Positions 1 through 9,040 of a stretch of 64,000 bases of DNA are shown here, in pieces. Source of the DNA: Methanobacterium sp. UBA44 (GTDB lineage: Archaea > Methanobacteriota > Methanobacteria > Methanobacteriales > Methanobacteriaceae). The stretch's first letter is position 1. Each line of letters begins with the position of its first letter. The position numbers were made by a program, and so were the translations under genes. Under the pieces are notes generated by a model. It was not told the origin of the DNA. It searched no databases and worked only from the letters and a program-made list of their open reading frames with translations. The stretch spans positions 494,001 to 558,000 of the forward strand of contig DACV01000007.1 in NCBI GenBank assembly GCA_002494885.1, in the 5' to 3' direction.

Positions 1-176
1 TTATCAAAGGAGAAACCGCTAAAGCTGTTTATGACGAGATAATTAAAAGAGGACTTATCTCAAGACTTGAACATGCTACATATCTTGGTGCTGAGCTTCA
101 AAAGGCAGAAATAGCAGCTGCACTTAATAAAGATTATGTTCAGGATTTTACATTGTTTAAAAAATTAGAATATTAA
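1..176 (+). CDS. C-terminal end of a dihydropteroate-synthase-related (DUF4346-like) protein, partial
   Basis: Only the last 57 codons are in the window; the frame is open from base 3 to a TAA at 174-176. The visible residues include RLEHATYLGAELQKAEIA and end in an ALNKDYVQDF-type tail. I associate this tail with the C-terminal domain of the methanogen dihydropteroate-synthase-related family, a guess from memory of that ending. The catalytic part lies outside the window, so function cannot be judged here. It is followed by a 56-base gap and then a convergent gene on the other strand. Confidence 0.55.
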   Translation, partial: IKGETAKAVYDEIIKRGLISRLEHATYLGAELQKAEIAAALNKDYVQDFTLFKKLEY

Positions 177-232
177 TTGTAAAAAGAAAGAAGTTACCTT
201 AGAAATCTAAAGTATTCAATTTGTAAAAATAT

Positions 233-631
233 TTAGCATGGACACGGACATATTGGACAAAGCCCTGTAACGTCACTTATTGTTAATACTCCTGACGGAG
301 TGTATATCCAATGCCAGTTAGCTAGTTTGTATCCAAATGGAATACGAGCATTTTCAAGGCCATTTTTTTTATTCCATGTAACTGTTGTGCCATCATCAAA
401 AGTTAGGACAGCGGATTTTACTGGATAATTGTGCGGTCCAATTTTGTAATGGATAGCTCCTCCTCCATTTCCATTTCGGTATCCATCTGCAGAATCTGTA
501 CATCCACAGGAAAATGTTACTGTTAATGTACCTAGATCTGCAGTAGAAACTGGTTTTACTGAACTAACAGCCCCTGCAGCTGTTAATGCAACCAGCAAAA
601 TTAGCAAAAACGGCAATATCTTTTTGATCAT
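233..631 (-). CDS. Small secreted Cys-rich protein, function unknown
   Basis: A 132-residue protein. A GTG start exists at 652, but a GAGGTGA ribosome binding site sits a few bases before the ATG at 631, and translation from there puts the signal peptide (MIKKILPFLLILLVALTAAG) right at the N-terminus, so I use 631. The mature part has a CGC motif near the middle, several aromatic residues (WHW) and a C-terminal tail with the pattern CPxCPCPC. The Cys pairs suggest disulfides or metal binding outside the cell, which is inference. I do not recognise the family. It is divergent from the thiolase gene at 854. Confidence 0.7.
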   Translation of the reverse strand: MIKKILPFLLILLVALTAAGAVSSVKPVSTADLGTLTVTFSCGCTDSADGYRNGNGGGAIHYKIGPHNYPVKSAVLTFDDGTTVTWNKKNGLENARIPFGYKLANWHWIYTPSGVLTISDVTGLCPICPCPC

Positions 632-853
632 CTGTTTCACCTCATGTTTCACTAATAATCTCTTAATACGTTAAGTAATAATATTATTACTTATTAATTT
701 AATATGATAGTTTAATAACATATAGTTATCTATTATTAAGTTCCCTGACTTTTTAATATATATAAGAAACTTTTATCAATGGTATCATTAAATAAAAAAG
801 ATAATTTAAGCTCAATAGGGCAATAATAAATAAAAGTAATTTGGAGCACTAAA

Positions 854-1786
854 ATGAAAAAATGCACAAAATGCGGTGCTACGCCAGTAATAATACATAG
901 AAAAGCCTCAGGGCAAATACTCTGTAAAGAATGTTTTATTGAATCCATTACAGATAAAGTTTTGAAGGGAATACGCAGAAATAAACTCATTGAAAAGGGA
1001 GATAAAGTTGCAGTTGCCCTTTCAGGTGGTAAAGATAGTGTAATGGTTCTCGATATTCTTAACTCACTTTACGAGCGTAATATAATTGATCTTTTTGCAA
1101 TAACCATAGATGAAGGAATAGAAGGTTACAGAGAGCATGGAGTTGAAATTGCAGTAAAAAATGCAAACAAATTAGGCCTAGACCATAGAATTGCATCAAT
1201 TAAGGATTATTTTGGAAAAACACTCGATGAAATTATGACAGATGACTGCAGAGAGCATGGAGCCTGTACATACTGTGGAGTATTTAGAAGATGGATCATA
1301 AATAAAATTGCAAGGGAAGAAGGGGCCACCAAAATTGCAACAGGACATAATCTTGACGATGAAACCCAGGCCATACTCATGAACTACCTTGAAGGTAATA
1401 TAGATAATTTGACACGGATTGGGGCCAAATCAGAGCCAAAAAGTGATAAATTCACCGTTAAAATAAAACCCCTCCGTGAAATTCCTGAAAAAGAAGTAGC
1501 TCTGTATGCAATTGCTCGTGAACTTGATGTCCATTTTGATGAATGTCCCTATTCAAGAGAGTCATTTAGAGGAGAAGTAGGACGCTTCATAAAAGAATTA
1601 TCTGTTAATCATCCTACAATAATGTTTTCAACTCTTAAAGGCTTTGATAAAATTAAACCAGCAATAAAAAAAGAATTTTCAGGAAAAAAAGTGAAAATTG
1701 GAATGTGCATAAACTGCGGCGAGCCAGCGTCTCATGAACTGTGCAGAGCCTGCTTATTTTCTAAAAAAATAAATAACGAGGAATAA
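854..1786 (+). CDS. tRNA 2-thiolation adenylyltransferase, TtuA/Ncs6 family
   Basis: A 310-residue protein of the TIGR00269/TtuA/Ncs6 family, which activates the C2 position of a tRNA uridine with ATP and inserts sulfur. Visible features: an N-terminal zinc-ribbon (C4, C7, C24, C27), the PP-loop ATP-binding motif SGGKDS at residues 57-62, a central CTYCGVFRR pair plus a later Cys in DECPYSRESF (the three Cys that hold the Fe-S cluster in TtuA), the TGHNLDDE motif, and a C-terminal zinc-ribbon CINCGEPASHELCRAC. Length is normal. The gene two bases downstream encodes a ubiquitin-like protein ending in Gly-Gly, the expected sulfur donor, so the pair is probably one operon. The exact tRNA position modified is inferred from the family. 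Confidence 0.92.
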   Translation: MKKCTKCGATPVIIHRKASGQILCKECFIESITDKVLKGIRRNKLIEKGDKVAVALSGGKDSVMVLDILNSLYERNIIDLFAITIDEGIEGYREHGVEIAVKNANKLGLDHRIASIKDYFGKTLDEIMTDDCREHGACTYCGVFRRWIINKIAREEGATKIATGHNLDDETQAILMNYLEGNIDNLTRIGAKSEPKSDKFTVKIKPLREIPEKEVALYAIARELDVHFDECPYSRESFRGEVGRFIKELSVNHPTIMFSTLKGFDKIKPAIKKEFSGKKVKIGMCINCGEPASHELCRACLFSKKINNEE

Positions 1787-1788
1787 AA

Positions 1789-1989
1789 GTGACAATCACA
1801 GTAATCTATGGTAATGAAAAACAAACAGTAGAAATTCAGGGAAATATGACCATTAAAGAAGTAATGGATACGATGGATATCTCCTCTCAAACAGTTGTAG
1901 TTAAAAAGAACAATGAAATTGTAATGGAAGAAGAAATTGCTGAGGATGGGGACATAATTGAGGTTATTCGCGTTATTTATGGTGGCTGA
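1789..1989 (+). CDS. MoaD/ThiS-type ubiquitin-like sulfur carrier (SAMP-like)
   Basis: A 66-residue beta-grasp protein with GTG start, two bases after the thiolase stop and preceded by a GAGG ribosome binding site inside the upstream gene's end. It ends in VIRVIYGG; a terminal Gly-Gly is the site that is adenylated and thiocarboxylated in ThiS, MoaD, TtuB and archaeal SAMP proteins. Coupling with the TtuA/Ncs6 gene supports a role as sulfur donor for tRNA thiolation. By family precedent it could also be conjugated to protein lysines; a JAMM peptidase that could reverse this is encoded at 18881-19309. No E1-like activating enzyme is in the window. Confidence 0.88.
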   Translation: MTITVIYGNEKQTVEIQGNMTIKEVMDTMDISSQTVVVKKNNEIVMEEEIAEDGDIIEVIRVIYGG

Positions 1990-2072
1990 TAATATTCAAA
2001 TAAATTTATATATAATTTAGTTACAAATAAAATGAAATATTGCTCTAATGCCTGAATTCTGGATGTGAACAA

Positions 2073-3083
2073 TTGGAAATCACTGATCTAATCAAAAATT
2101 ATGTTTCAAAGTATTTCAGCATTAAAAGTACATCTATTAACGAAAAAAGTTTTTATTTCATAGTCTGGGATTATGATAGGGGTAAATTCGTTCAATTAGT
2201 CGAAGATCTGGATAAAATCGGTTATTTACCCTTTATTGATGAATATGAAGATGATTATAAAATTAATATAGTTGAAAAACCAGAACACAGTGAATCAAAG
2301 ATACATTTAAACATATTGCTTCTTTTAGTAACTATTGTAACTACTTTTTTTGCAGGTTATCTATTTGGAGGAAGCATCTGGGAAGGAATGGCATTTTCAA
2401 TAGCAATTTTAGCAATTATTGGCTCTCATGAAACTGCACACTTCTTAGCTTCAAGAAAACATGGCATTAAATCTACTTTACCCTATTTTGTACCTGGATT
2501 CCCTCCAATTGGGACATTTGGAGCCGTAATAAATATAAAATCAGCGATACCTACAAAAAATGCCCTTTTTGATCTTGGAGTTAGCGGACCCATTGCCGGA
2601 ATCATAATGACAATTCCAGTACTGATAATAGGGATTTATCTTTCCCATGTTGCTCCTTTACAGCAGGGATCCATTCTTTTTGATCCTCCCCTTTTACTGC
2701 AGATCATTATGACTCCGATTGCTCCCCAAATACCTTCAGGTTACCAATTATATATTCATCCCATTGCCTTTGCAGGATGGGTTGGAATAATCGTCACAAT
2801 GCTTAATCTTATGCCTGTTGCATTTCTGGATGGAGGACACGTTTCAAGATCTCTCTTTAATAATAAGATTCATTTATACCTGTCAATAGCCGGAATAATC
2901 ATAACATTATACCTTAAATGGTATTTTATGGCAGTTTTAATGGCATTTATTTTATTCACTTCTAAAGGGCACCCTGGAGCTTTAGACAATATCTCAAAAT
3001 TGAGCAGAAGCAGGAAAATCCTGTCAATTTTTATTGTTGTCATTTTTATCCTTTGTTTATCTCCAGCCCCTCGAATGGTTTAA
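2073..3083 (+). CDS. Site-2-protease-type membrane metalloprotease (M50)
   Basis: A 336-residue integral membrane protein. The zinc-binding HExxH motif is HETAH at residues 119-123 inside a hydrophobic segment, and the second site-2-protease motif LDGGH appears about 130 residues later (MPVAFLDGGHVSRSLF), both required for intramembrane cleavage. About 75 soluble residues precede the first membrane helix. The start is a TTG: the only upstream ATG codons in the vicinity run straight into stops. Role by family: regulated cleavage of membrane-anchored proteins; the substrate is unknown. It stands alone, with a short AT-rich gap before it. Confidence 0.9.
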   Translation: MEITDLIKNYVSKYFSIKSTSINEKSFYFIVWDYDRGKFVQLVEDLDKIGYLPFIDEYEDDYKINIVEKPEHSESKIHLNILLLLVTIVTTFFAGYLFGGSIWEGMAFSIAILAIIGSHETAHFLASRKHGIKSTLPYFVPGFPPIGTFGAVINIKSAIPTKNALFDLGVSGPIAGIIMTIPVLIIGIYLSHVAPLQQGSILFDPPLLLQIIMTPIAPQIPSGYQLYIHPIAFAGWVGIIVTMLNLMPVAFLDGGHVSRSLFNNKIHLYLSIAGIIITLYLKWYFMAVLMAFILFTSKGHPGALDNISKLSRSRKILSIFIVVIFILCLSPAPRMV

Positions 3084-3130
3084 ATTAGAATAATATTAAA
3101 ATGGACTATAAAAATAGAATGAGGAACCAT

Positions 3131-3991
3131 ATGAAAGTTTACTACGAATGCGCACCCTGTTTCCTGAGACAGGCAAAAGAAGCACTTGATTTAGCTACAG
3201 AAGATGAAGATCTTAAAATGGAAGTAATGGAAGAAATTGTAGGAATAATTTATAGTGAGTTCATGTCAGATGCAGTTTCTAATGAGATTGGAACAAAAAT
3301 CCATCGAACTATTAAGGATAGAACATGTAATAATGATCCTTACAATGCAGAAAAGAAAAAAGGCAACGAAATAGCCCTGAAATTCCTCCCAAAAATTAAG
3401 AAGATTATAAAGGAAAAAGATAACCTTGAAACTTATGTAAAAGTTGCTATAGTAGGAAATATAATTGATTTTGGAGCTCTGGGAGTTGATTTTGATATTG
3501 AAAAGGGAATAATCCAGAATATGAATGACAATATTGCTTTAAACCATGCTGTTGAGCTTGAAAAGGGACTGAATTCCTCAAAAAATGTTCTTTACTTAGC
3601 AGATAATAATGGTGAAATCGTTTTCGATAAATTGCTCATAGAAAAGCTTAAAGATTATGATGTTGAAGTTACTGTTGCTTTAAAGGAAAAGCCAATATTA
3701 AACGATGCCTGTATAGAGGATGCGCTTCAAATAAAGCTCGATGAAGTAGCAAACCTGGTTTCTACAGGAACAGACTCCATTGGAATATTATATGCCGATA
3801 TATCTGATGAATTTAAGGAGATTTTTAAAAATTCAGATATGGTTATATCTAAGGGCCTTGGTAACTACGAAGGTCTAACTGCAATGAATTTAGGAAATAA
3901 GCCCGTATTTTGTTTACTTAATGCTAAATGTAACGCTATTGCAAAGGATATTGGAGTAAATGTCGGCGATAATGTTGTTTTGAAACTTTAA
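3131..3991 (+). CDS. DUF89/ARMT1-like metal-dependent phosphatase
   Basis: A 286-residue protein. An in-frame ATG exists at 3101, but a GAGG site at 3121-3124 lies just before the ATG at 3131, and the protein then begins MKVYYECAPCFLRQA, the usual N-terminus of archaeal DUF89 proteins, so I use 3131. Family hallmarks seen are the N-terminal Cys pair (ECAPC), the ADNNGEIVFD motif and SKGLGNYEGL near the C-terminus, which form the metal and phosphate site. DUF89 enzymes are metal-dependent damage-control phosphatases acting on phosphometabolites; the substrate here is unknown. Confidence 0.85.
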   Translation: MKVYYECAPCFLRQAKEALDLATEDEDLKMEVMEEIVGIIYSEFMSDAVSNEIGTKIHRTIKDRTCNNDPYNAEKKKGNEIALKFLPKIKKIIKEKDNLETYVKVAIVGNIIDFGALGVDFDIEKGIIQNMNDNIALNHAVELEKGLNSSKNVLYLADNNGEIVFDKLLIEKLKDYDVEVTVALKEKPILNDACIEDALQIKLDEVANLVSTGTDSIGILYADISDEFKEIFKNSDMVISKGLGNYEGLTAMNLGNKPVFCLLNAKCNAIAKDIGVNVGDNVVLKL

Positions 3992-4237
3992 TTAAGCTCA
4001 TTTTTCATTTTAATACTATATCATTTTATTTTCTTGATTCATAAAAACTTCTTTAATTGATCTGGATATTTAATTAATTTTTAAACCAGTTTATGTCTTC
4101 AAAAGCGAACATTTATTTACTATAATGTACAATTAATAATTAAGAATAAAATCAGAATTTAATATATCTTCGTGAATAATATGCAAAAATCCAATTAACA
4201 CCGCCTCCGGATTGCTGTATGTTAACACCAACCAAAA

Positions 4238-4316
4238 GATATCAGGGGAATATGTGTCGCCTCCAAAAATGACACAAATATGAGTATTACAAATTCTTTT
4301 TTAATCCCCTGATATC
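4238..4316. repeat. Nested inverted repeat / possible structured RNA
   Basis: Outer arms of 12 bases match perfectly: GATATCAGGGGA at 4238-4249 and its complement TCCCCTGATATC at 4305-4316. Inside is a second perfect 6-base stem, TGTGTC at 4253-4258 with GACACA at 4271-4276 and a 12-base loop. The spacer outside the inner stem is A/T-rich. GC content of the arms is well above the surroundings. It could be a small RNA, a transcription-end structure or the remains of a mobile element; the sequence alone does not decide. Confidence 0.6.
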
Positions 4317-4369
4317 CCATTTTTAAGTTATACATTGGAATTAATAACCGATTAAATTGAAAATTAATT

Positions 4370-4423
4370 TTTCTAATTTTAAATACTAATTTAAGTTTTC
4401 TAATTTTAAATACTAATTTAAGT
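4370..4423. repeat. Two tandem copies of a 27-base unit
   Basis: Bases 4370-4396 and 4397-4423 are identical, each beginning TTTCTAATTTTAAATAC and ending TAATTTAAGT. No third copy was seen. The repeat explains an apparent small reverse-strand reading frame with a duplicated peptide. Likely a slippage duplication in the promoter region of the downstream sensor gene. Confidence 0.85.
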
Positions 4424-4572
4424 TCCAATATCCCGTTCTAACCCAGTGTGCATTTCTATTTTTAAAAAGATTTAAAAATATTTATAAATAACTTTAGCAG
4501 AAAAAATTTTTAATAAAGATATGATAAATTGAAGGGATTTGAACATTATACCTCCAGTTAGGGAGCATTAAA

Positions 4573-7500
4573 ATGGTAAATAACGTTTCAGAAGTCCAGT
4601 ATAGTGAATTAATTAAGCATATAGAAAAAATGGCCAATCATAAATTCAAAGACAGAATTCCTAATGATGTTTATGATTTAATTAATGAATTACAAACATA
4701 TCATGTCGAATTAGAGCTACAGAATAAAAAAATTGGCAATACTCAGGAAAAATTAGAAAAATCACAAAATAAATACAATGATCTTTACAATTCACTACCT
4801 ATTGGCATTTTTATGCTAAATAAAGAGGGATTAATTACTGAAGTCAATTTAAAATGTATCACTTTACTTAATACAAAAAGAGAAATCATTATAAATACTG
4901 CATTCGTATTTTTCTTAACGGATAATTCTCAGATGATATTTTCCAAATTTTTGAAGAAAGCATTGGAAACTCAGATAATTCAAAACTGTAAACTTGAGTT
5001 TATTCGACCATATGGAGTTCATTTTAATGCATGTACAGAAATAAAACCATTATTTGATACAGATGGAAAGCTAAATCAGATCCAGGTAACTCTTCTTGAC
5101 ATTTATGAAGGTAAAAAACCTGAATCACTTAAAAATTATGGAGAGCTATATAATAGAATATTTAAAAGAAATCATGTTGCAGTGCTCCTAATTGACCCAA
5201 AAAGTGGGAAAATTATCGATGCTAACGATGCTGCCCTTTCTTTCTATGGTTACAATGAAGAAGAACTGCTTCAAATGAATATTAATGAAATTAACATTTT
5301 AGATAATAAAGAAGTTTTAGCTAAAATGCAAAAAGCAGAATCTGAAAAGGAAATGCATTTTATATTTCAACATCGTTTAGCTAACGGTGAAATAAAAGAT
5401 GTAAATGTTTATAGTGGCCCAGTTACAATTGGAGATAAAAAACTACTTTATTCTATAATCCATGATATCAGCCAGCAAAAAAAAGTTGAGAAAGAGCTGG
5501 TTAAAAATAAGAAAAAATATAAACTTCTCTCAAATGCAGCAAGTATGCTTTTATCCAGTAATACTCCTGAAAAAATTGTTTCAGCAATTTGTAAGGAAGT
5601 TATGAATTATCTAAATTGCCAGGTATTCTTTAATTATCTTTTAGATGAAAAGCATTGTTTACACTTAAATGCCTATGCAGGAGTTCCTGAGAAAACCAGT
5701 AAATCCATTGAATGGCTTGATTTAGGTACATCAATTTGTGGTTGTGTTGTTCGTGATGGTTGCCAGATAGTGGCTGAAGATATTCAGGAAATAACAGATG
5801 AACAAACTGAACTGGTCAAATCTTTAGGATTAAAAGCTTATGCTTGTCATCCTATTATTTCAAAAGGACTTACCATAGGTACTCTTTCATTCGGAACAAA
5901 GTTAAAGTCTAATTTTAATGGAGAGGAACTTGAATTAATGCAAACAATTACTGACTATGTAGCTACAGCAATGGAAAGAAAGATAAGAGAAAAACAGAAA
6001 CAAAACTTATTAAACCAGATAAAACAATTTGCTGACGAATTAGAATCTTCAAATGAAGAATTGCTATCCACTACAGAAGAACTTCATTCTTTAAATCAAG
6101 ATCTTCAACAGCAACGAAATGAATTGAAGACCAATGAAACTCGTTTCCGTGTACTTATCCAGAACTTGCAATTAGGAGTAGCATTGGTGGATGAAAATGG
6201 TAAATTCGTCGTAGTTAACCCTAAATTTATGCAAATGTTTGGATTGGATAATGAAATCGATATTCTAAACATAAACAGCCAGAATTGGAGCCTTTGGGAA
6301 GTATATGGAGAAGATGGCAAACTACTTCACATAGATGAGCACCCGGTACGGAAAGCAGCGATAACTGGTAAGTCTGTACAGAATCAGCTCGTCAGAGTAC
6401 AGAATCCAGGGACTAATAGACTTACCTGGATGTTAGTAAGTGCCGAACCCATATTAGATATCAATAACCACATTAATATGATTATCTGCACCTACTATGA
6501 TATCACTGAGCGTAAGGAAACTGAATTACAAATAAAGGAATTATTAAATTTAACACGGCAGTTTACCTATGAATTAGAAATCTCAAATGAAGAATTAAGG
6601 ATCACAAGTAATGAACTTAATGTAGCAAATGAAGAGCTCCATAATCAGGGCGAAAAACTTGCACGTCTCAATAATACTCTCCGAGCGCTTAGTAATAGTA
6701 ATCATGCGATGATACATGCCAGAGATGAGGCAGAATACTTAGATGAAGTGTGCAGGATCATTATAAAAGATTGTGGTCATGCCATGGTATGGATAGGTTA
6801 TGCAGAAAATGATAAAAGTAAAACAGTTCGACCAGTGGCGCAATTTGGTTTTGATGAGGGATATATTGAAAATTTGAATGTTACCTGGGCAAATAATGAA
6901 CGTGGTCGCGGGCCAACAGGCACAGCTATACGTACAGGTAAGCCTTGTGGATGTAAAGATATGTCTACAGACCCTAACTTTGAAGCCTGGCGTGAAGATG
7001 CCTTAAAAAGGGGCTTTGCTTCGTCAATTGTTCTTCCTTTAATAGCAGATCCTAAGACATTGGGTGCAATATCAATTTACGCAAGAGAACCGGATTCATT
7101 TTTGGATGACGAAATTAAATTACTTATGGAGCTGGCTAATGATCTTGCTTTTGGGATAAATAATCTTCGTTTGCGAGCTGCAAAGGAAAAAGCTGAGAAT
7201 GAACTTCGGGAAAGTGAAGAGAGATATAAACTTATTTTAGAGGCCGCAAATTCTGGCGTATTTCTGTTAGATATAGAAAACAAAATTAAATATCTTAATC
7301 AACGTACTATGCAACTATTAGGTTATTCTGCTCAAGAAATGTTAGATGTTAGTCTCACTCAGTTCATAGATACCAAAAGACAAAAAAATATACATAAATT
7401 CATGTCTAAATGGAAAAAAGGACTAAATGGACTGAATGAATTTAAATTTATTTGTAAAGATGGTTCATCTTTCTGGACTTTACTTGCATCAAGCCCAATA

Positions 7501-7701
7501 ACAGATACCAAAGGTAATTATATTGGTGTAATTTGTGTTATTACAGATATTAACGCTCGCAAAGGCGTGGAAAAAGCCATTATAGAAAGAGAAAAAATAA
7601 CTAAATCTATTTTATATGATATGATGGGTATGATTAACAATTTGATTAAAGAAGAATCTAAAAAGGAAGAACCAGATGAACGCACCTTTGAATATACATA
7701 G
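4573..7701 (+). CDS. PAS/GAF multidomain sensor protein without kinase domain
   Basis: A 1042-residue predicted cytoplasmic signalling protein. Order seen: N-terminal coiled coil (VELELQN motif, residues about 35-70), PAS 1 (about 70-185), PAS 2 (about 190-305), GAF 1 (about 315-475), coiled coil rich in SNEELLSTTEEL, PAS 3 (about 525-650), a second coiled coil, GAF 2 (about 690-850, with GRGPTGTAIRTGKPCGCKDM), and PAS 4 (about 870-1000). The chain then ends after some 40 helical residues with no histidine-kinase H-box, ATPase or cyclase domain. The N-terminal helix plus first PAS resembles the start of the histidine kinase at 34651 (LQTYHVELELQN against LQVHQIELEMQN). It probably binds small ligands or senses redox state and passes the signal to a partner protein; the partner is unknown. 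Confidence 0.88.
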   Translation: MVNNVSEVQYSELIKHIEKMANHKFKDRIPNDVYDLINELQTYHVELELQNKKIGNTQEKLEKSQNKYNDLYNSLPIGIFMLNKEGLITEVNLKCITLLNTKREIIINTAFVFFLTDNSQMIFSKFLKKALETQIIQNCKLEFIRPYGVHFNACTEIKPLFDTDGKLNQIQVTLLDIYEGKKPESLKNYGELYNRIFKRNHVAVLLIDPKSGKIIDANDAALSFYGYNEEELLQMNINEINILDNKEVLAKMQKAESEKEMHFIFQHRLANGEIKDVNVYSGPVTIGDKKLLYSIIHDISQQKKVEKELVKNKKKYKLLSNAASMLLSSNTPEKIVSAICKEVMNYLNCQVFFNYLLDEKHCLHLNAYAGVPEKTSKSIEWLDLGTSICGCVVRDGCQIVAEDIQEITDEQTELVKSLGLKAYACHPIISKGLTIGTLSFGTKLKSNFNGEELELMQTITDYVATAMERKIREKQKQNLLNQIKQFADELESSNEELLSTTEELHSLNQDLQQQRNELKTNETRFRVLIQNLQLGVALVDENGKFVVVNPKFMQMFGLDNEIDILNINSQNWSLWEVYGEDGKLLHIDEHPVRKAAITGKSVQNQLVRVQNPGTNRLTWMLVSAEPILDINNHINMIICTYYDITERKETELQIKELLNLTRQFTYELEISNEELRITSNELNVANEELHNQGEKLARLNNTLRALSNSNHAMIHARDEAEYLDEVCRIIIKDCGHAMVWIGYAENDKSKTVRPVAQFGFDEGYIENLNVTWANNERGRGPTGTAIRTGKPCGCKDMSTDPNFEAWREDALKRGFASSIVLPLIADPKTLGAISIYAREPDSFLDDEIKLLMELANDLAFGINNLRLRAAKEKAENELRESEERYKLILEAANSGVFLLDIENKIKYLNQRTMQLLGYSAQEMLDVSLTQFIDTKRQKNIHKFMSKWKKGLNGLNEFKFICKDGSSFWTLLASSPITDTKGNYIGVICVITDINARKGVEKAIIEREKITKSILYDMMGMINNLIKEESKKEEPDERTFEYT

Positions 7702-7792
7702 TTAACAAGTTAGTATTTAGTAAATTATATAAAAAGATATTATCAAACATTATACTAAATAAATGTAGGCTTATTCAGTTAGAGTGATAAAA

Positions 7793-8926
7793 ATGAAAAT
7801 ATCACCCCAAAATATTAAAAATGATGAAAGATTCAAAAACTTTATTAAAGAAAGAAAACTTAGGGAATCTACTGAAATTATATATTCCCGGCGATTAAGT
7901 GATTTCTGTGAGTTTATCGGTAAAACCCCAGCAAAATTAATCGAAGAAGCCCTGAAAGAGCATAATTTAAAATCAGAAGAACATGAAGTATACAATAATA
8001 TAGAAACCTATTTAGATGTATTAAAAGAAGAAGGTAAATCCTTTAATACTATTAAAAACAGATATGACACTTTAAAAGCGTTTTTTAAAGAATTTAATAT
8101 CGATATGCCTAATATCAATAATCCTGCTACTTCTGAAAATGAAAATCTAATTATTGGAATACCCACTATAAATCATGTTAAAAAAGCAGTCCAAATTTCT
8201 GGATTGAGAGATAAATCAATTATTTTACTTCATTTTACTTCAAGTATGGGTGCTATAGAACTAAGATATCTAACTTATGGGGATTTTATTAATTCTGTAG
8301 ATGAATATTTAGATTTAAGCAAAGAGGAGAAATTAGATTTATCAATAGTGACATCTAAAATTAATAAAATACATGAACCAGTAGGCACATGGAAAATAAA
8401 GAAACTCAAGTCGGGAATATATTACACTACTTTTAACTCTCCAGAATCAACCCATGCAATATTAGACTATTTAATGGAAAGGGAAATGAATAACAAACCA
8501 ATTAAATCATTTGAAGATCCCCTATTTGTAAATACATGGAATAAGCCACTTACAAAATCTGTTCATGGAGCAATTTTTAAACGTATAAATGACAAAGCTG
8601 GCTTCAAGCATTTAGAGGGAAAAAGAAGATTCTTCACTTCTGGAACACTGAGAAAAACCTTCGAAAAATCTATGTATAAAGCGGGCTTGAATAAGATTAC
8701 AATCGATAGTTTATTAGGCTATAAAATAAACAATCCAAATACTCTTGAAAATCTAAAAAATCAGTACATTATCTCTTTAGAATTCCTCAGACTTGAAAAC
8801 CCTAATGACGGAGCTAGCTCTGAATTTGAAATGCTCATGTCCAAATTCAACGAAAAAGATGAAGAGTTAAAACAGATTAGGGAACATGTGAAATATCTTG
8901 AAGAAATGGTAAAAAAAATGTCTTGA
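7793..8926 (+). CDS. Tyrosine-recombinase/integrase-like protein with degenerate active site
   Basis: A 377-residue protein. A GTG in frame at 7784 is part of the AGTGAT ribosome binding site, so the ATG at 7793 is chosen. The N-terminal half (about residues 15-110) looks like a SAM-like core-binding domain (FIKERKLRESTEIIYSRRL). The catalytic-domain fold is recognisable: SSMGAIELRYLTYGDF matches the helix that normally reads xGLRxSELxxL, but the catalytic Arg position is Gly. SGTLRKTF matches the HxLRHTF box with the first His replaced. LLGY replaces LLGH. A candidate nucleophile Tyr lies in LKNQYIISLEF. A coiled coil ends the protein. No attachment sites or phage genes were seen nearby. It may be inactive or a domesticated DNA-binding protein. 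Confidence 0.75.
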   Translation: MKISPQNIKNDERFKNFIKERKLRESTEIIYSRRLSDFCEFIGKTPAKLIEEALKEHNLKSEEHEVYNNIETYLDVLKEEGKSFNTIKNRYDTLKAFFKEFNIDMPNINNPATSENENLIIGIPTINHVKKAVQISGLRDKSIILLHFTSSMGAIELRYLTYGDFINSVDEYLDLSKEEKLDLSIVTSKINKIHEPVGTWKIKKLKSGIYYTTFNSPESTHAILDYLMEREMNNKPIKSFEDPLFVNTWNKPLTKSVHGAIFKRINDKAGFKHLEGKRRFFTSGTLRKTFEKSMYKAGLNKITIDSLLGYKINNPNTLENLKNQYIISLEFLRLENPNDGASSEFEMLMSKFNEKDEELKQIREHVKYLEEMVKKMS

Positions 8927-9040
8927 TTTGAACTTATTCTAAATTAAGTTTTTATGTATTAATAAAATTAAATATAAGATCTTATTTTTTTTTAGAGGCT
9001 TATTTTGACAAATACAAGAAAATAAAAAGAAAAAAAGATT

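Larger units (their letters stand above)
3992..4572. other. Intergenic stretch, 580 bases
   Basis: Very AT-rich, no credible gene on either strand. It contains a nested inverted repeat (4238-4316), two tandem copies of a 27-base unit (4370-4423) and, at about 4480-4490, an A/T run of TTTATAAATA type that could be the TATA box of the sensor gene at 4573. A GGGAG ribosome binding site lies 8-12 bases before that gene's ATG. Confidence 0.6.

Noticed and set aside
4222..4428. 68-residue reverse-strand frame with a duplicated KLVFKIRK segment
   Set aside because: Produced by the two tandem 27-base repeats; no ribosome site.
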